Shown: piece by piece, positions 26,416 to 34,369 of the stretch
Position numbering within the stretch: position 1 is the first letter of the stretch
Layout of the letters: every line of letters starts with the position of its first letter
DNA from: Oscillospiraceae bacterium
GTDB lineage: Bacteria > Bacillota > Clostridia > Oscillospirales > Acutalibacteraceae
Direction of reading: 5' to 3'
NCBI GenBank assembly: GCA_902774035.1
Contig: CACYHA010000011.1
Coordinates: 1-64,000 of the forward strand
DNA length: 64,000 nt
The notes under the pieces: generated by a model
The model's input: the letters and a program-made list of their open reading frames with translations, nothing else
What the model was told of the DNA's origin: nothing
Database searches by the model: none
Translations under genes and position numbers: made by a program

Positions 26416-27198
26416 TTATGCTTTTTCTTCTTTCTGCTCCGCCGCATAGATCATCCGCAGACCGTCCAGCAGCAGATGCTCGTCATATCGGAAGCTTCTG
26501 CGGCAGCAGGGGAGGACGCCCCGGCTGTAACCGCCGGTGGCGACCAGGCTGGCGCTTTCGATGCCGAGCTCGGCAAGGATCCGGTCGGTCAGGCCGTCCA
26601 GCATGGCGGCTGTGCCGTAAACGGAACCGGACTGCATACAGGCCACCGTGTTGGTGCCCAGCACGGTTTCCGGCACGGTGAAGCTGATGGATGGCAGGAG
26701 CGCGGCGCCCCGGGTCAGAGCGTCGAGCGAGATCTTCATTCCCGGCGCAATGATACAGCCGTCGAACTTGCCCTCGGCGTCAAGGTAAATGAGCTTGGTT
26801 GCCGTGCCGAGATCGGCGATCACGCAGGGCAGGGGATATTTCTGCGCCGCGGCAACGCTGTCCACGATCAGATCGGCGCCCACCTGCGACACCGGCAGCG
26901 CATCGGTGCGAAAGCTGCCGCAGCAGTCCGCGCCCACGATCAGCGGCGTCCGGCCGCAGACCGTTTTCACCGCCGAGGTGAAGCAGTCGGTCAACTCGGG
27001 CACAACAGAGGAAAGGATCGCGCCGTCGATCTCCTTTGGCTGCACGCCGTGCAGATGCAGGATGTCATCCAGCGACGAGGCGTATTCGTCGGCGCATTTT
27101 TGCCGCAGGGAATAGAGCCGCGACACAAAACGCAGCGTTTCGCCGGCAAAGCAGCCGAGCGTGATGTTTGTGTTTCCGATGTCGATGCACAGCAGCAT
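26416..27198 (-). CDS. coaX: Type III pantothenate kinase
   Basis: 260 aa, the normal length. It phosphorylates pantothenate in the first step of coenzyme A synthesis. ASKHA-fold motifs: CIDIGNTNITLG at the N-terminus (phosphate 1), VGADLIVDSVAA, VIADLGTATK (phosphate 2, about 128) and VATGGYSRGV (adenosine). The start at 27198 gives the canonical N-terminus; an upstream extension would run across the promoter. Confidence 0.95.
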   Translation of the reverse strand: MLLCIDIGNTNITLGCFAGETLRFVSRLYSLRQKCADEYASSLDDILHLHGVQPKEIDGAILSSVVPELTDCFTSAVKTVCGRTPLIVGADCCGSFRTDALPVSQVGADLIVDSVAAAQKYPLPCVIADLGTATKLIYLDAEGKFDGCIIAPGMKISLDALTRGAALLPSISFTVPETVLGTNTVACMQSGSVYGTAAMLDGLTDRILAELGIESASLVATGGYSRGVLPCCRRSFRYDEHLLLDGLRMIYAAEQKEEKA

Positions 27199-27228
27199 AA
27201 TATCACCCGTAAAAGCATTGTCCAAAGA

Positions 27229-27257
27229 ATTATATCGCAAAATCACGGAATTGTCAA
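27229..27257 (-). promoter_or_regulatory. coaX promoter
   Basis: On the minus strand TTGACA (27257-27252) and TATAAT (27234-27229) are 17 bp apart; both hexamers are consensus. Confidence 0.9.
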
Positions 27258-27296
27258 ACGGGTACTTAGAGATGCCCAAATCAGGAGGTGAACGCC

Positions 27297-28166
27297 ATGG
27301 TCTGTACGGCCTGCCCGCGGCGCTGCGGCGCCGACCGCGAAAACGGACGCGGCTTTTGCGGCGTGCCGGCCGGCTTCACGGTTGCCCGCGCGGCCAAGCA
27401 CTTTTGGGAAGAGCCGTGTATCAGCGGCACGGAAGGCTCCGGCACGGTCTTTTTCTCCGGGTGCAATCTGCGCTGCGTCTTTTGCCAGAACCAAAAGATC
27501 AGCCACGGCTGCTTCGGCAAAGAACTGACGGACGACGCGCTGCTGCGCGTGTTCGACCGGCTGATCGCTTCCGGCGCCCACAATCTGAATCTGGTGAATC
27601 CGACCCATTACGCCGACCGGCTGGCGCGTGTGCTGCGCACCTGGCACAGTCCCGTGCCGGTGGTCTATAACTCCGGCGGTTATGATTCCGTGGAGACATT
27701 GCAAAAGCTGGAGGGGCTGGTGGACGTGTATCTGCCCGATCTCAAATACATCACCGCGGAAGCCGCACAGCGCTACAGCGGCGCGGCGGACTACTTTCCG
27801 GTTGCCGCGGCCGCGCTCAAGGAGATGCGCCGCCAGCAGCCGAAGGATGTGTTTTGCGGCGGACTGCTGCAAAAGGGGCTCATCGTCCGGCATTTGATTC
27901 TGCCGAAGAACACCAACCGCGCCGTGGAGATCCTGCGTTTCATCGCCGACACGTTCGGCACCGAAACGATCGTCAGCCTCATGGCGCAGTACACCCCCTG
28001 CGGCGACCTTTCCGTGTTTCCGGAGCTGCAGCGCCCCATCACCGCCCGGGAATACGAAAAGGTGGTTGCCGCGCTGGAGACGCTCGGTTTTTCCAACGCC
28101 TATGTGCAGGAGCGCACGGCCGCAAGCGAGGCGTTCATACCGCCCTTTGATTTGACCGGCGTATAA
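27297..28166 (+). CDS. PflX-like radical SAM protein
   Basis: 289 aa. The radical SAM cluster motif CNLRCVFC is at about residues 59-66 (CX3CX2C). A cysteine-rich N-terminus (CTACPRRC and GFCG) precedes it, as in the COG1313 'PflX' group related to pyruvate-formate-lyase activating enzymes. GGYDSVETLQ, YLPDLKYI and HLILPKNT are typical core blocks. Its own substrate is unknown in the family; glycyl-radical activation is not proven. The ATG at 27297 has AGGAGG 8 nt upstream. It diverges from coaX. Confidence 0.8.
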   Translation: MVCTACPRRCGADRENGRGFCGVPAGFTVARAAKHFWEEPCISGTEGSGTVFFSGCNLRCVFCQNQKISHGCFGKELTDDALLRVFDRLIASGAHNLNLVNPTHYADRLARVLRTWHSPVPVVYNSGGYDSVETLQKLEGLVDVYLPDLKYITAEAAQRYSGAADYFPVAAAALKEMRRQQPKDVFCGGLLQKGLIVRHLILPKNTNRAVEILRFIADTFGTETIVSLMAQYTPCGDLSVFPELQRPITAREYEKVVAALETLGFSNAYVQERTAASEAFIPPFDLTGV

Positions 28167-28179
28167 TTTCATTTTTCTC

Positions 28180-28208
28180 TTTACAAATGTCGAAAATCCA
28201 TGTATAAT
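28180..28208 (+). promoter_or_regulatory. mscL-proC promoter
   Basis: TTTACA (28180-28185) and TATAAT (28203-28208) are 17 bp apart. Confidence 0.8.
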
Positions 28209-28241
28209 AAAGAAAATCAATGAAAACGGAGGACAACAACC

Positions 28242-28712
28242 ATGAAAGAAAAAGGAAAAGGCTTTATTGCTGAGTTCAAAGCGTTTGTTCTGCGCGGCAA
28301 CGTGATGGATCTCGCCGTCGGCGTCATCATCGGCGCCGCCTTCGGCAGCATCGTCACCGCCCTGACGGATGACTTTATCAATCCCCTGATCGCGTCCATC
28401 GGCGGCGTGGAGGTCGCGGGCATGATCAAATTGCCCTGGGTCGATTACACCGGTCTTGACACCGAAGCGGCAACTGCGCTTTCCCTCAACTACGGCCACT
28501 TCATCACAGCGGTCATCAACTTCCTGATCATGGCGCTGTGCATCTTCCTGATGGTCAAAGCCGTCAACAAGCTGATGTCCATCGGCAAGAAGCCGGAGCC
28601 GGAGGCTGCGCCCACCACAAAGGAATGCCCGTTCTGCAAGAGCGAGATCGCTATTGAAGCGACGAAGTGCCCGCACTGCACCTCCGACCTTCCCGCAGAG
28701 GAGAACGAATAA
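28242..28712 (+). CDS. mscL: Large-conductance mechanosensitive channel with zinc ribbon
   Basis: 156 aa. The MscL fold is clear: FKAFVLRGNVMDLAVGVIIGAAFGSIV is the amphipathic N-helix plus TM1 and the pore constriction, and NYGHFITAVINFLIMALCIFLMVKAVN is TM2. It opens under membrane tension to release solutes on osmotic downshock. The usual cytoplasmic helix is followed or replaced by a C-terminal zinc ribbon, CPFCKSEIAIEATKCPHC (about 128-145), an addition seen in some Clostridia. It overlaps proC by one base (TAATG) and is co-transcribed with it. Confidence 0.95.
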   Translation: MKEKGKGFIAEFKAFVLRGNVMDLAVGVIIGAAFGSIVTALTDDFINPLIASIGGVEVAGMIKLPWVDYTGLDTEAATALSLNYGHFITAVINFLIMALCIFLMVKAVNKLMSIGKKPEPEAAPTTKECPFCKSEIAIEATKCPHCTSDLPAEENE

Positions 28713-29506
28713 TGCTCGGCTTTTTCGGCGCCGGGAATATGGCCACCGCGATTCTTCGCGGTGTCCTTTCTTCCGGTCTGCTTTCTGCCGACGAGATTGC
28801 GGTTTTTGATATCGACGGCGAAAAAACCGCCGCTCTATCCGCAGAGACCGGCGTGGAGGCGGCCGCTTCTCCGGCGGCGCTGATCGACGCCTGCGACACG
28901 GTCCTGCTCGCCGTCAAGCCCCAGGTGCTGCCCGCCATTCTGCAGGAGAACGCTTCGCAGATCGCCCGGCGTATGCCGCTGCTGATCTCCATCGCCGCGG
29001 GAAAGCCCCTCGCTTTTTATGAAGCACAGCTCGGCTTCCCTGTGCGGATGGTGCGGGTGATGCCGAACCTCAACGCGGCGGTCGGGGCTGCGGTTTCCGC
29101 TTTTTGCGGCAACGAAAACGCGACGGAAGACGACCTTGCCTTTGCGGAAAAGCTCTGCGCGAGCTTCGGTACGGCTCTGGCTTTGCCGGAAGCGCAGTTT
29201 CCGATTTTCGGCGTGCTCGGCGGCTGTGCACCCGCGTTCGTGTTCCTTTTCATCGACGCGATGGCACAGGCCGGCGTCAAAAACGGCCTGACGAAGCAGG
29301 CGGCCCTTTCCATCAGCGCCCAGACCGTGCTCGGCAGCGCAAAAATGCTGCTGGAGGGCGGCGAGCACCCCCGCAAGCTGATCGACAGCGTCTGTTCCCC
29401 CGGCGGAACGACCGTCGAGGGCGTGATGTGCCTGCAGAAGGACGGCTTTGAGGCGGCGGTCCATGCGGCTGTGCAGGCCGCGCTGGAAAAAGACAAACGG
29501 CTGTGA
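28712..29506 (+). CDS. proC: Pyrroline-5-carboxylate reductase
   Basis: 264 aa, the normal length. It reduces pyrroline-5-carboxylate to proline with NAD(P)H. The dinucleotide-binding loop is FFGAGNMATAILRG (4-17); VKPQVLP and RVMPNLNAAVGAA are family blocks, and the C-terminal SPGGTTVEGV signature lies near 232. Its start is coupled to the mscL stop. Pairing mscL with proline synthesis in one transcript fits a shared osmotic role, though that is inference. Confidence 0.95.
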   Translation: MLGFFGAGNMATAILRGVLSSGLLSADEIAVFDIDGEKTAALSAETGVEAAASPAALIDACDTVLLAVKPQVLPAILQENASQIARRMPLLISIAAGKPLAFYEAQLGFPVRMVRVMPNLNAAVGAAVSAFCGNENATEDDLAFAEKLCASFGTALALPEAQFPIFGVLGGCAPAFVFLFIDAMAQAGVKNGLTKQAALSISAQTVLGSAKMLLEGGEHPRKLIDSVCSPGGTTVEGVMCLQKDGFEAAVHAAVQAALEKDKRL

Positions 29507-29816
29507 CGGCAGCAGTTAGCTGTCAGCGGTCAGTCTTTAAACCGGACGTGCGATCCGCATCTTTGCATTCCGTAGGGGCGGCAGTCGATGGACGTTCGTC
29601 AACAGTCAATAGAATTCGCCCGCCGTGGATGTGTGATCCACAGCGGGCGATGTTTTTTCCACTTCATCCGCCGCAAGCGGTTCCCCTCCGGTCTCGGCTG
29701 CCGCTTCGGTCGCCGCTTCGCTTCGCGGGGTGTCCGCCGGACACCCGCAACGCGGTCGGCGCTTTTCCTTTACGCCGCGGCAAAAGCAAAGCCCTTCCCG
29801 GAACGTGCGGGTTCTA
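29507..29816. repeat. Intergenic interval with a hairpin repeat of family F2
   Basis: The interval separates convergent proC and a small membrane protein gene. A 15-bp stem with one mismatch pairs 29616-29630 with 29636-29650 (TCGCCCGCCGTGGAT arm, GTGTG loop), followed by six Ts. Related hairpins are at 31444-31475, 47982-48016 and 61454-61500. Flanking GGCAGCAGTTAGCTGTCAG and AGGGGCGGCAGTCGATGG motifs also recur near the other copies. No gene is seen. Confidence 0.7.
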
Positions 29817-30083
29817 TCACCGGCTTACGACCAGAATGATCAGCGTCAGCACAACGCCGATCAAGACGCCGCCGCCGATTTTTACCGCCTCTGTCCAGCG
29901 CGGACGCTTGATTTTTGTCGGCGGAACGGAACCCGCCTTCGCCGCGATCATTCCCGCGCGTTCCCGGATCTTTCCCTCGCTCAGACTCGCGTATTCCGGT
30001 TTCACAAAAAACATGATTTTTTCAAAGTAATCGCAGTCGGTTTCCTGAACCTCAACAACTTGCCGATTGACGCCTTTAATCAT
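29817..30083 (-). CDS. Small membrane protein, C-terminally anchored
   Basis: 88 aa; not a family I can name. A mixed-charge N-terminal part (VEVQETDCDYFEKIMFFVKPEYA) is followed by a basic PPTKIKRPRW segment and one transmembrane helix at about 68-87 (GGGVLIGVVLTLIILVVS). AGGAGG lies 7 nt upstream of the ATG at 30083, which rules out the long upstream extension on that strand. Predicted topology is N-in with a single anchor. Confidence 0.8.
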   Translation of the reverse strand: MIKGVNRQVVEVQETDCDYFEKIMFFVKPEYASLSEGKIRERAGMIAAKAGSVPPTKIKRPRWTEAVKIGGGVLIGVVLTLIILVVSR

Positions 30084-30198
30084 GTGCAGCCCTCCTAAAT
30101 TTCCATGCTGTTTTAGTCTTTGCAGCTTTGCGCCGTTTATCCCGAACCCTTCGTTTTCCATTTGTTCTTCGACAAAAATGCCGTTGTGTTGCCTATGG

Positions 30199-30308
30199 TT
30201 TTCCACGTTCTTCCCCCGAAAAGCATTGAAAACCTGTGGAAAACCATGTGGAAAATGTTGAAAACCCAGCAAAATCACAGCATTTCCGGGCTTTCTCCAT
30301 GTGGAAAA
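30199..30308. promoter_or_regulatory. Cluster of DnaA-box-like 9-mers
   Basis: TGTGGAAAA (complement TTTTCCACA, one base from TTATCCACA) occurs at 30235-30243, 30247-30255 and 30300-30308; TTTTCCACG is at 30199-30207. It lies in the 309-bp gap upstream of trpS. Whether DnaA binds is unknown. The rest of the gap holds only the trpS promoter and the divergent small gene's ribosome binding site. Confidence 0.4.
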
Positions 30309-30329
30309 CTTGTTTTTCTTCCGCGCCCC

Positions 30330-30358
30330 TTGATACTTTTGCCCGAGTATGCTAAAAT
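30330..30358 (+). promoter_or_regulatory. trpS promoter
   Basis: TTGATA (30330-30335) and TAAAAT (30353-30358) are 17 bp apart, 34 bp before the ATG. The short leader leaves no room for a T-box. Confidence 0.75.
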
Positions 30359-30392
30359 TACCTTGACACAACCAAAAGGAAGGAAGACACCT

Positions 30393-31418
30393 ATGGACAA
30401 CGAAAAAAAGACTGCGCCGCAGCCGGAACGCAAGAAGCGCATTCTCTCCTGTATCCAGCCCTCGGGAATCCCGACGCTGGGCAATTATCTCGGCGCGCTG
30501 AAAAACTGGAAGACCCTCGGCGACGAGTTCGACGGCGCCTTTGCCGTGGCGGACCTCCACGCCATCACCGTGCGTCAGGAGCCTGCAAAGCTGCGCGAGC
30601 AGACGCTACAGGTTCTCGCCCTTCTGCTTGCCATCGGTCTTGACCCGGAAAAAAGCATCCTTTTCATTCAGAGCCATGTTCCGGCTCATGCCCAGCTCGC
30701 CTGGATCCTCAACTGCTACACCCAGTTCGGCGAGATGTCCCGCATGACCCAGTTCAAGGATAAATCCGCCGCACACGCCGACAATGTCAACGTCGGCCTG
30801 TTCTCCTATCCCGTGCTCATGGCGGCCGATATTTTGCTGTACCAGGCGGATCTTGTGCCTGTCGGCGCCGACCAGAAGCAGCATCTGGAGATCGCCCGCG
30901 ACATCGCAAACCGCTTCAACACCCTGTATTCGCCGACGTTCACCATTCCCGAACCCTACATCGGCAAGCAGGGCGCTCGCGTGATGTCGCTGCAGAATCC
31001 GCTGAAAAAAATGAGCAAGAGCGACCCGAACCCCAAGAGCTTCATCTCTGTCTTTGACGAGCCGGCCGTGATCCTGAAAAAGATCAAGAGCGCCGTTACC
31101 GACTGCGACGGCAAGGTCTTTTACGGCGACGGCAAGGACGGCATCAACAACCTTATGGGCATCTACGCCTGCTGTACCGGCAAAACCTACGACGAGATCG
31201 CCGCCGAGTTTGACGGCCAGGGCTACGGCGTTTTCAAAACCGCCGTCGGCGAAGCCGTGGTGGAGGAGCTGCGCCCCGTGCGGGAGCAGTATGCGCATCT
31301 TTTGAACGACAAGGCCTACCTCAAGGAGGTCGCGGCAAAGGGCGCCGAACGCGCCTCCCGCGTCGCCGACCGCACGCTGCAAAAGGTCATGAAAAAAGTC
31401 GGTTTCGTTTTGCCGTGA
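30393..31418 (+). CDS. trpS: Tryptophanyl-tRNA synthetase
   Basis: 341 aa, a class I synthetase of normal length. The ATP-binding HIGH-equivalent is in QPSGIPTLGNYLGALKNW (about 25-42), the tryptophan pocket region includes MAADILLYQADLVPVGADQKQH, and KKMSKSD near 205 is the KMSKS loop. The ATG at 30393 follows AAGGAAGG. No T-box leader is visible. Confidence 0.96.
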   Translation: MDNEKKTAPQPERKKRILSCIQPSGIPTLGNYLGALKNWKTLGDEFDGAFAVADLHAITVRQEPAKLREQTLQVLALLLAIGLDPEKSILFIQSHVPAHAQLAWILNCYTQFGEMSRMTQFKDKSAAHADNVNVGLFSYPVLMAADILLYQADLVPVGADQKQHLEIARDIANRFNTLYSPTFTIPEPYIGKQGARVMSLQNPLKKMSKSDPNPKSFISVFDEPAVILKKIKSAVTDCDGKVFYGDGKDGINNLMGIYACCTGKTYDEIAAEFDGQGYGVFKTAVGEAVVEELRPVREQYAHLLNDKAYLKEVAAKGAERASRVADRTLQKVMKKVGFVLP

Positions 31419-31443
31419 TGCGCAGACAATGAACTGTAAACAG

Positions 31444-31488
31444 CACCCCGCCGTGGATTTTTCCGCGGCGGGGTGAATTGCATTTTTT
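31444..31488. terminator. trpS terminator, shared with the convergent LRR operon
   Basis: CACCCCGCCG (31444-31453) pairs with CGGCGGGGTG (31466-31475), with the GTGGA-loop seen in F2 repeats, and six Ts at 31483-31488. Confidence 0.8.
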
Positions 31489-31493
31489 GGGGG

Positions 31494-32687
31494 TCACGCG
31501 GCGATCTCCGCCTTACTGTGCAGAGCCTCCTCCTGCACCATGCGCAGCATGTCTTCGTTCTGGACATAGATCATGCAGTCATTGCGCAAATAGTCGATGA
31601 AATTGCCCTCCCCGAAGGACGTTTCGGCTGTGATCTTCTGGCAGTCCCTGAGCAGATCCGGGTTTTCGCTGTTGAGATACAGCGTCGTCAGGGCAGGACA
31701 GGAAAGAACCGCAAAGGGGTGGACATATTCGATGCCTGCGGGAATGGTGAACATCCGAAGGCTCCAGCAGCGTTCAAACGCGCAAAAACCGATCCGCTTG
31801 AGTTCGGAAACATTTTTGACCGTTTTCAAATTCAGGCAATCCCGAAACGCTTCGTCGCAGAGATAGATGCCGCCGACATTCTTCGGGAAAACGACCGTTT
31901 GCAGAAACGAGCAGCCCATGAACTGTCCTTCGCTCACAGCCAGACCGCTCTGCGCGGCGTCGGTGCGGAAGCTGACCTTTGTCAAACTGCCGCAATCGGC
32001 AAACGCGAAGCTGTCGCAAAGCGTTTTGTTGGACAGCGAGACCTTGTGCAGCCCCGTGTTGCGGAAAGCGCCGCCGCCGATGCGCTTCAAGCTGCTCGGA
32101 AACGTGAATGCTTTCAGGTGGACGCAGTCCTTGAACGCCCCGGCGCGAATCTCGGTGAGCTGCCCTTGGATCTCAATCTTTCGCAAATAGCGGCAGCCCT
32201 CAAACGTGCTTTCGGGAATGACGGTAAAGTGTTCCGGCAGGGTGAACGAGCTGAAGCCGAAACCTGCAAAGGCGTAAGTGTTTAACCGCGTGACAGAGTC
32301 CGGCAGCACGATACGCTTTGTGTATGGGCTGGCGCAGCCGCCGTCTGCGGTTCCGTCAACCCAGTCGCCGGTGGCATCCATCCATTCGTCAAAAACGCTG
32401 ACGTCGATCTCCGTCACGGGAAACTTCCCGATCTTATCCACGATTTTGACCGTTTTGGCGATCTTCGGGTCGTTCGCGGCCTCGTCGGTGTCGAAGTAGT
32501 CGATCACGGCGTAGTGCTTTTTCGGCCGCTGGTTCGGACTGTTGCGGTATTCATACACCACATGGTCGATGATCTTGATCCATTTGTTCTCTTTGTACGG
32601 GCGGTCTTCCTTGATCGCCCCGGCGCTGAAGCAGAACGCGCACAGCAGGGCGATGAGGGCGCAGAGGAACAACAGCCTCTTTTTCAT
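31494..32687 (-). CDS. Exported BspA-type leucine-rich repeat protein (LRR-A)
   Basis: 397 aa with a signal peptide (MKKRLLFLC...AGAI, 1-25). About seven LRR_5 (BspA/Treponema type) repeats follow, each with a GAFKDCVHLKAFTFPSSLKRI-like consensus. It ends in RNDCMIYVQNEDMLRMVQEE and has no sorting motif. Its N- and C-termini are almost identical to those of LRR-A' (35775-36953), so the two are recent paralogues. It is the last gene of the ECF sigma operon, 17 nt after LRR-B. Such repeats mediate surface adhesion or protein binding; the ligand is unknown. Confidence 0.8.
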   Translation of the reverse strand: MKKRLLFLCALIALLCAFCFSAGAIKEDRPYKENKWIKIIDHVVYEYRNSPNQRPKKHYAVIDYFDTDEAANDPKIAKTVKIVDKIGKFPVTEIDVSVFDEWMDATGDWVDGTADGGCASPYTKRIVLPDSVTRLNTYAFAGFGFSSFTLPEHFTVIPESTFEGCRYLRKIEIQGQLTEIRAGAFKDCVHLKAFTFPSSLKRIGGGAFRNTGLHKVSLSNKTLCDSFAFADCGSLTKVSFRTDAAQSGLAVSEGQFMGCSFLQTVVFPKNVGGIYLCDEAFRDCLNLKTVKNVSELKRIGFCAFERCWSLRMFTIPAGIEYVHPFAVLSCPALTTLYLNSENPDLLRDCQKITAETSFGEGNFIDYLRNDCMIYVQNEDMLRMVQEEALHSKAEIAA

Positions 32688-32704
32688 GTGATCCACCTCG
32701 CTTC

Positions 32705-34333
32705 TTATTTTGCGCTTTTGACCGCCTTGCTCCACGACACGTCGCCGTTGATGATGCGGAACGCCCGGACGGCGAAGGTCTTGCCCGCAGTTTTCAGGGT
32801 GACACTTGTTTTCGGCGCCTGCAGCGTCGCCAGCTTTTCGAAAGCCTTTGTTCGGGCGTTGTAGACATACAGGCGGTAGCCGTCGGCGTTCTTGATCTTG
32901 CTCCACTGGAAAGCGACCTTGCTTCCCTGCTTTGTCGCCGTGAAGGTCTTCGGCGCGGCAACGGGGACGTTGACCTTGACGGGACCCTTGCAGCCGTGGA
33001 GCAGGACTGTCTGCTTCATCTCTTTGGTCGGCACATAGACCGTGCATGTTTTCGGCAGGGTCTCAATGAAGTTGGTGCTCACCTCGTCGCTCGGGTCGTT
33101 CTGATACCAGGTGCCGCTGGAAAAGCGTTTGGAAAACAGGTCGATATCGTCGGAAAGCAGATGGAAGGTGCGCAGCCCCTTGCAGCCCTTGAAGGCGTCC
33201 ACGGCCACCGTTTTGACGCCGGCGGGCAGGGTGAAGGTCTCCAGCGCCGCGCAGTTTTCAAAGGCGAAGCGCCAGAGCGCGGTGACCCTGTCCGTGTTGC
33301 GCAGCGTTTTCAGCGCGGTGCAGCCCTTGAACGCCATGTCTTCGATCACGATCTCTTTGCACTTTTTCGGGAGGGTCACGGTTTTCAGCGCCGTGCAGCC
33401 ACAGAACGCGCCGAAGCCGATGTAAAGCGGCTTCTTTTTGCTGCCGTCCAGGAAGGTGACGCTTTTCAGCTTTTTGTTGTTTGCAAACGCGTTCTGCGCG
33501 GAGTAGTTGTCCTCGTCGCCGCCGGAAAGCCAGCCGCTGCCGGCGAGGGTCAGCGATTTGAACGCGCAGCCGGAAAATGCGTCGCCCTCAATGACTTTCA
33601 GCGTTTCCATGTGCGGGAAGAACGCCAGCTTTTCGCAGCCGCAGAAGGCGGCGGAATGCACCTCTGTCACGTTCTCGGCGCCGACGATCTTTTTGAGGTT
33701 TTTGCAGCCCTCAAACGCGGAATAGCCGATGCTCGTCGCCGTGGAGGGGATCTTCACGGTTTTCAGCGCGGTGAAGTTTTTGAACGCATAGGCCGCCGCG
33801 CCGACGCCCTCTTCGAGGATGACCTTGGTCACGGTGTCGTTGCTGTAGCCGGTGCCGTAAATGCCGTCGGCCCAATCGCTCCAATCATACATCACGATCC
33901 AGACCGGAAGATCGTTCACCTTAGCCGGAATGCGCAGGGTCGTTGCGGCGGCCTCGGCTTCGTCGGTGTCAAAATAGTCGATCAGCGCGTAATGCGCCTC
34001 GGTCCAGCGGGTGGCCTCGACCTTGAGGAACACCATGTGGTCGACGACGGTGAGCGCGGGGTCTTCCGCATAGAACTGACGAAAATCTTTATTGTAGCCG
34101 TAACGGTCGTCGAAGAACTCCCGGTTGAATTTCCATTCTTCATACTGCCGTTTCAACGCGGCGGTTTTTGTGTCTTTGGGGCCTACAGCCGTTTCCCGCG
34201 ACGACCCGGCGGTTCCTTCTTCGGCAAAGGCGGCCTGCGTTTCGGGCTTGGCTGCGTCTTCGGCAAAGGCGGGCACAAGGCAGCTCAGACACAGCAGCAG
34301 CGCCAGAAGCAACGTTATCAGTTTTTTCATCAT
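32705..34333 (-). CDS. Exported LRR protein with FN3 C-terminus (LRR-B)
   Basis: 542 aa. A signal peptide (1-24) is followed by a low-complexity spacer, about eight LRR_5 repeats (for example GAFCGCTALKTVTLPKKCKEI) and a C-terminal FN3 domain (FQWSKIKNADGYRLYVYNARTKAF, TFAVRAFRI). It is paralogous to LRR-C downstream-to-upstream in the operon (shared LLLCLSCLVPAFAED signal region and NF--LP-TCTVYVPT-EM end) but LRR-C lacks the FN3 domain. AAGGAG precedes two adjacent ATGs; either may start. There is no anchor motif. Confidence 0.8.
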   Translation of the reverse strand: MMKKLITLLLALLLCLSCLVPAFAEDAAKPETQAAFAEEGTAGSSRETAVGPKDTKTAALKRQYEEWKFNREFFDDRYGYNKDFRQFYAEDPALTVVDHMVFLKVEATRWTEAHYALIDYFDTDEAEAAATTLRIPAKVNDLPVWIVMYDWSDWADGIYGTGYSNDTVTKVILEEGVGAAAYAFKNFTALKTVKIPSTATSIGYSAFEGCKNLKKIVGAENVTEVHSAAFCGCEKLAFFPHMETLKVIEGDAFSGCAFKSLTLAGSGWLSGGDEDNYSAQNAFANNKKLKSVTFLDGSKKKPLYIGFGAFCGCTALKTVTLPKKCKEIVIEDMAFKGCTALKTLRNTDRVTALWRFAFENCAALETFTLPAGVKTVAVDAFKGCKGLRTFHLLSDDIDLFSKRFSSGTWYQNDPSDEVSTNFIETLPKTCTVYVPTKEMKQTVLLHGCKGPVKVNVPVAAPKTFTATKQGSKVAFQWSKIKNADGYRLYVYNARTKAFEKLATLQAPKTSVTLKTAGKTFAVRAFRIINGDVSWSKAVKSAK

Positions 34334-34369
34334 AAACACTCCTTTTGGTTTCTCGGATTTCAACAATCG

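Noticed and set aside
28242..28712. mscL as a frameshifted fusion because of its extra C-terminus
   Set aside because: The zinc ribbon is in frame with good codon use and is found on MscL proteins of other Clostridia; no frameshift is needed.
30199..30308. Chromosomal origin
   Set aside because: DnaA-like boxes are present, but there is no dnaA/dnaN, no A+T-rich unwinding region and no other origin feature in the window.
30084..30392. T-box leader for trpS
   Set aside because: The promoter is only 34 bp from the ATG, and no AGGGTGG-ACCGCG antiterminator sequence is present. None was seen before gltX either.
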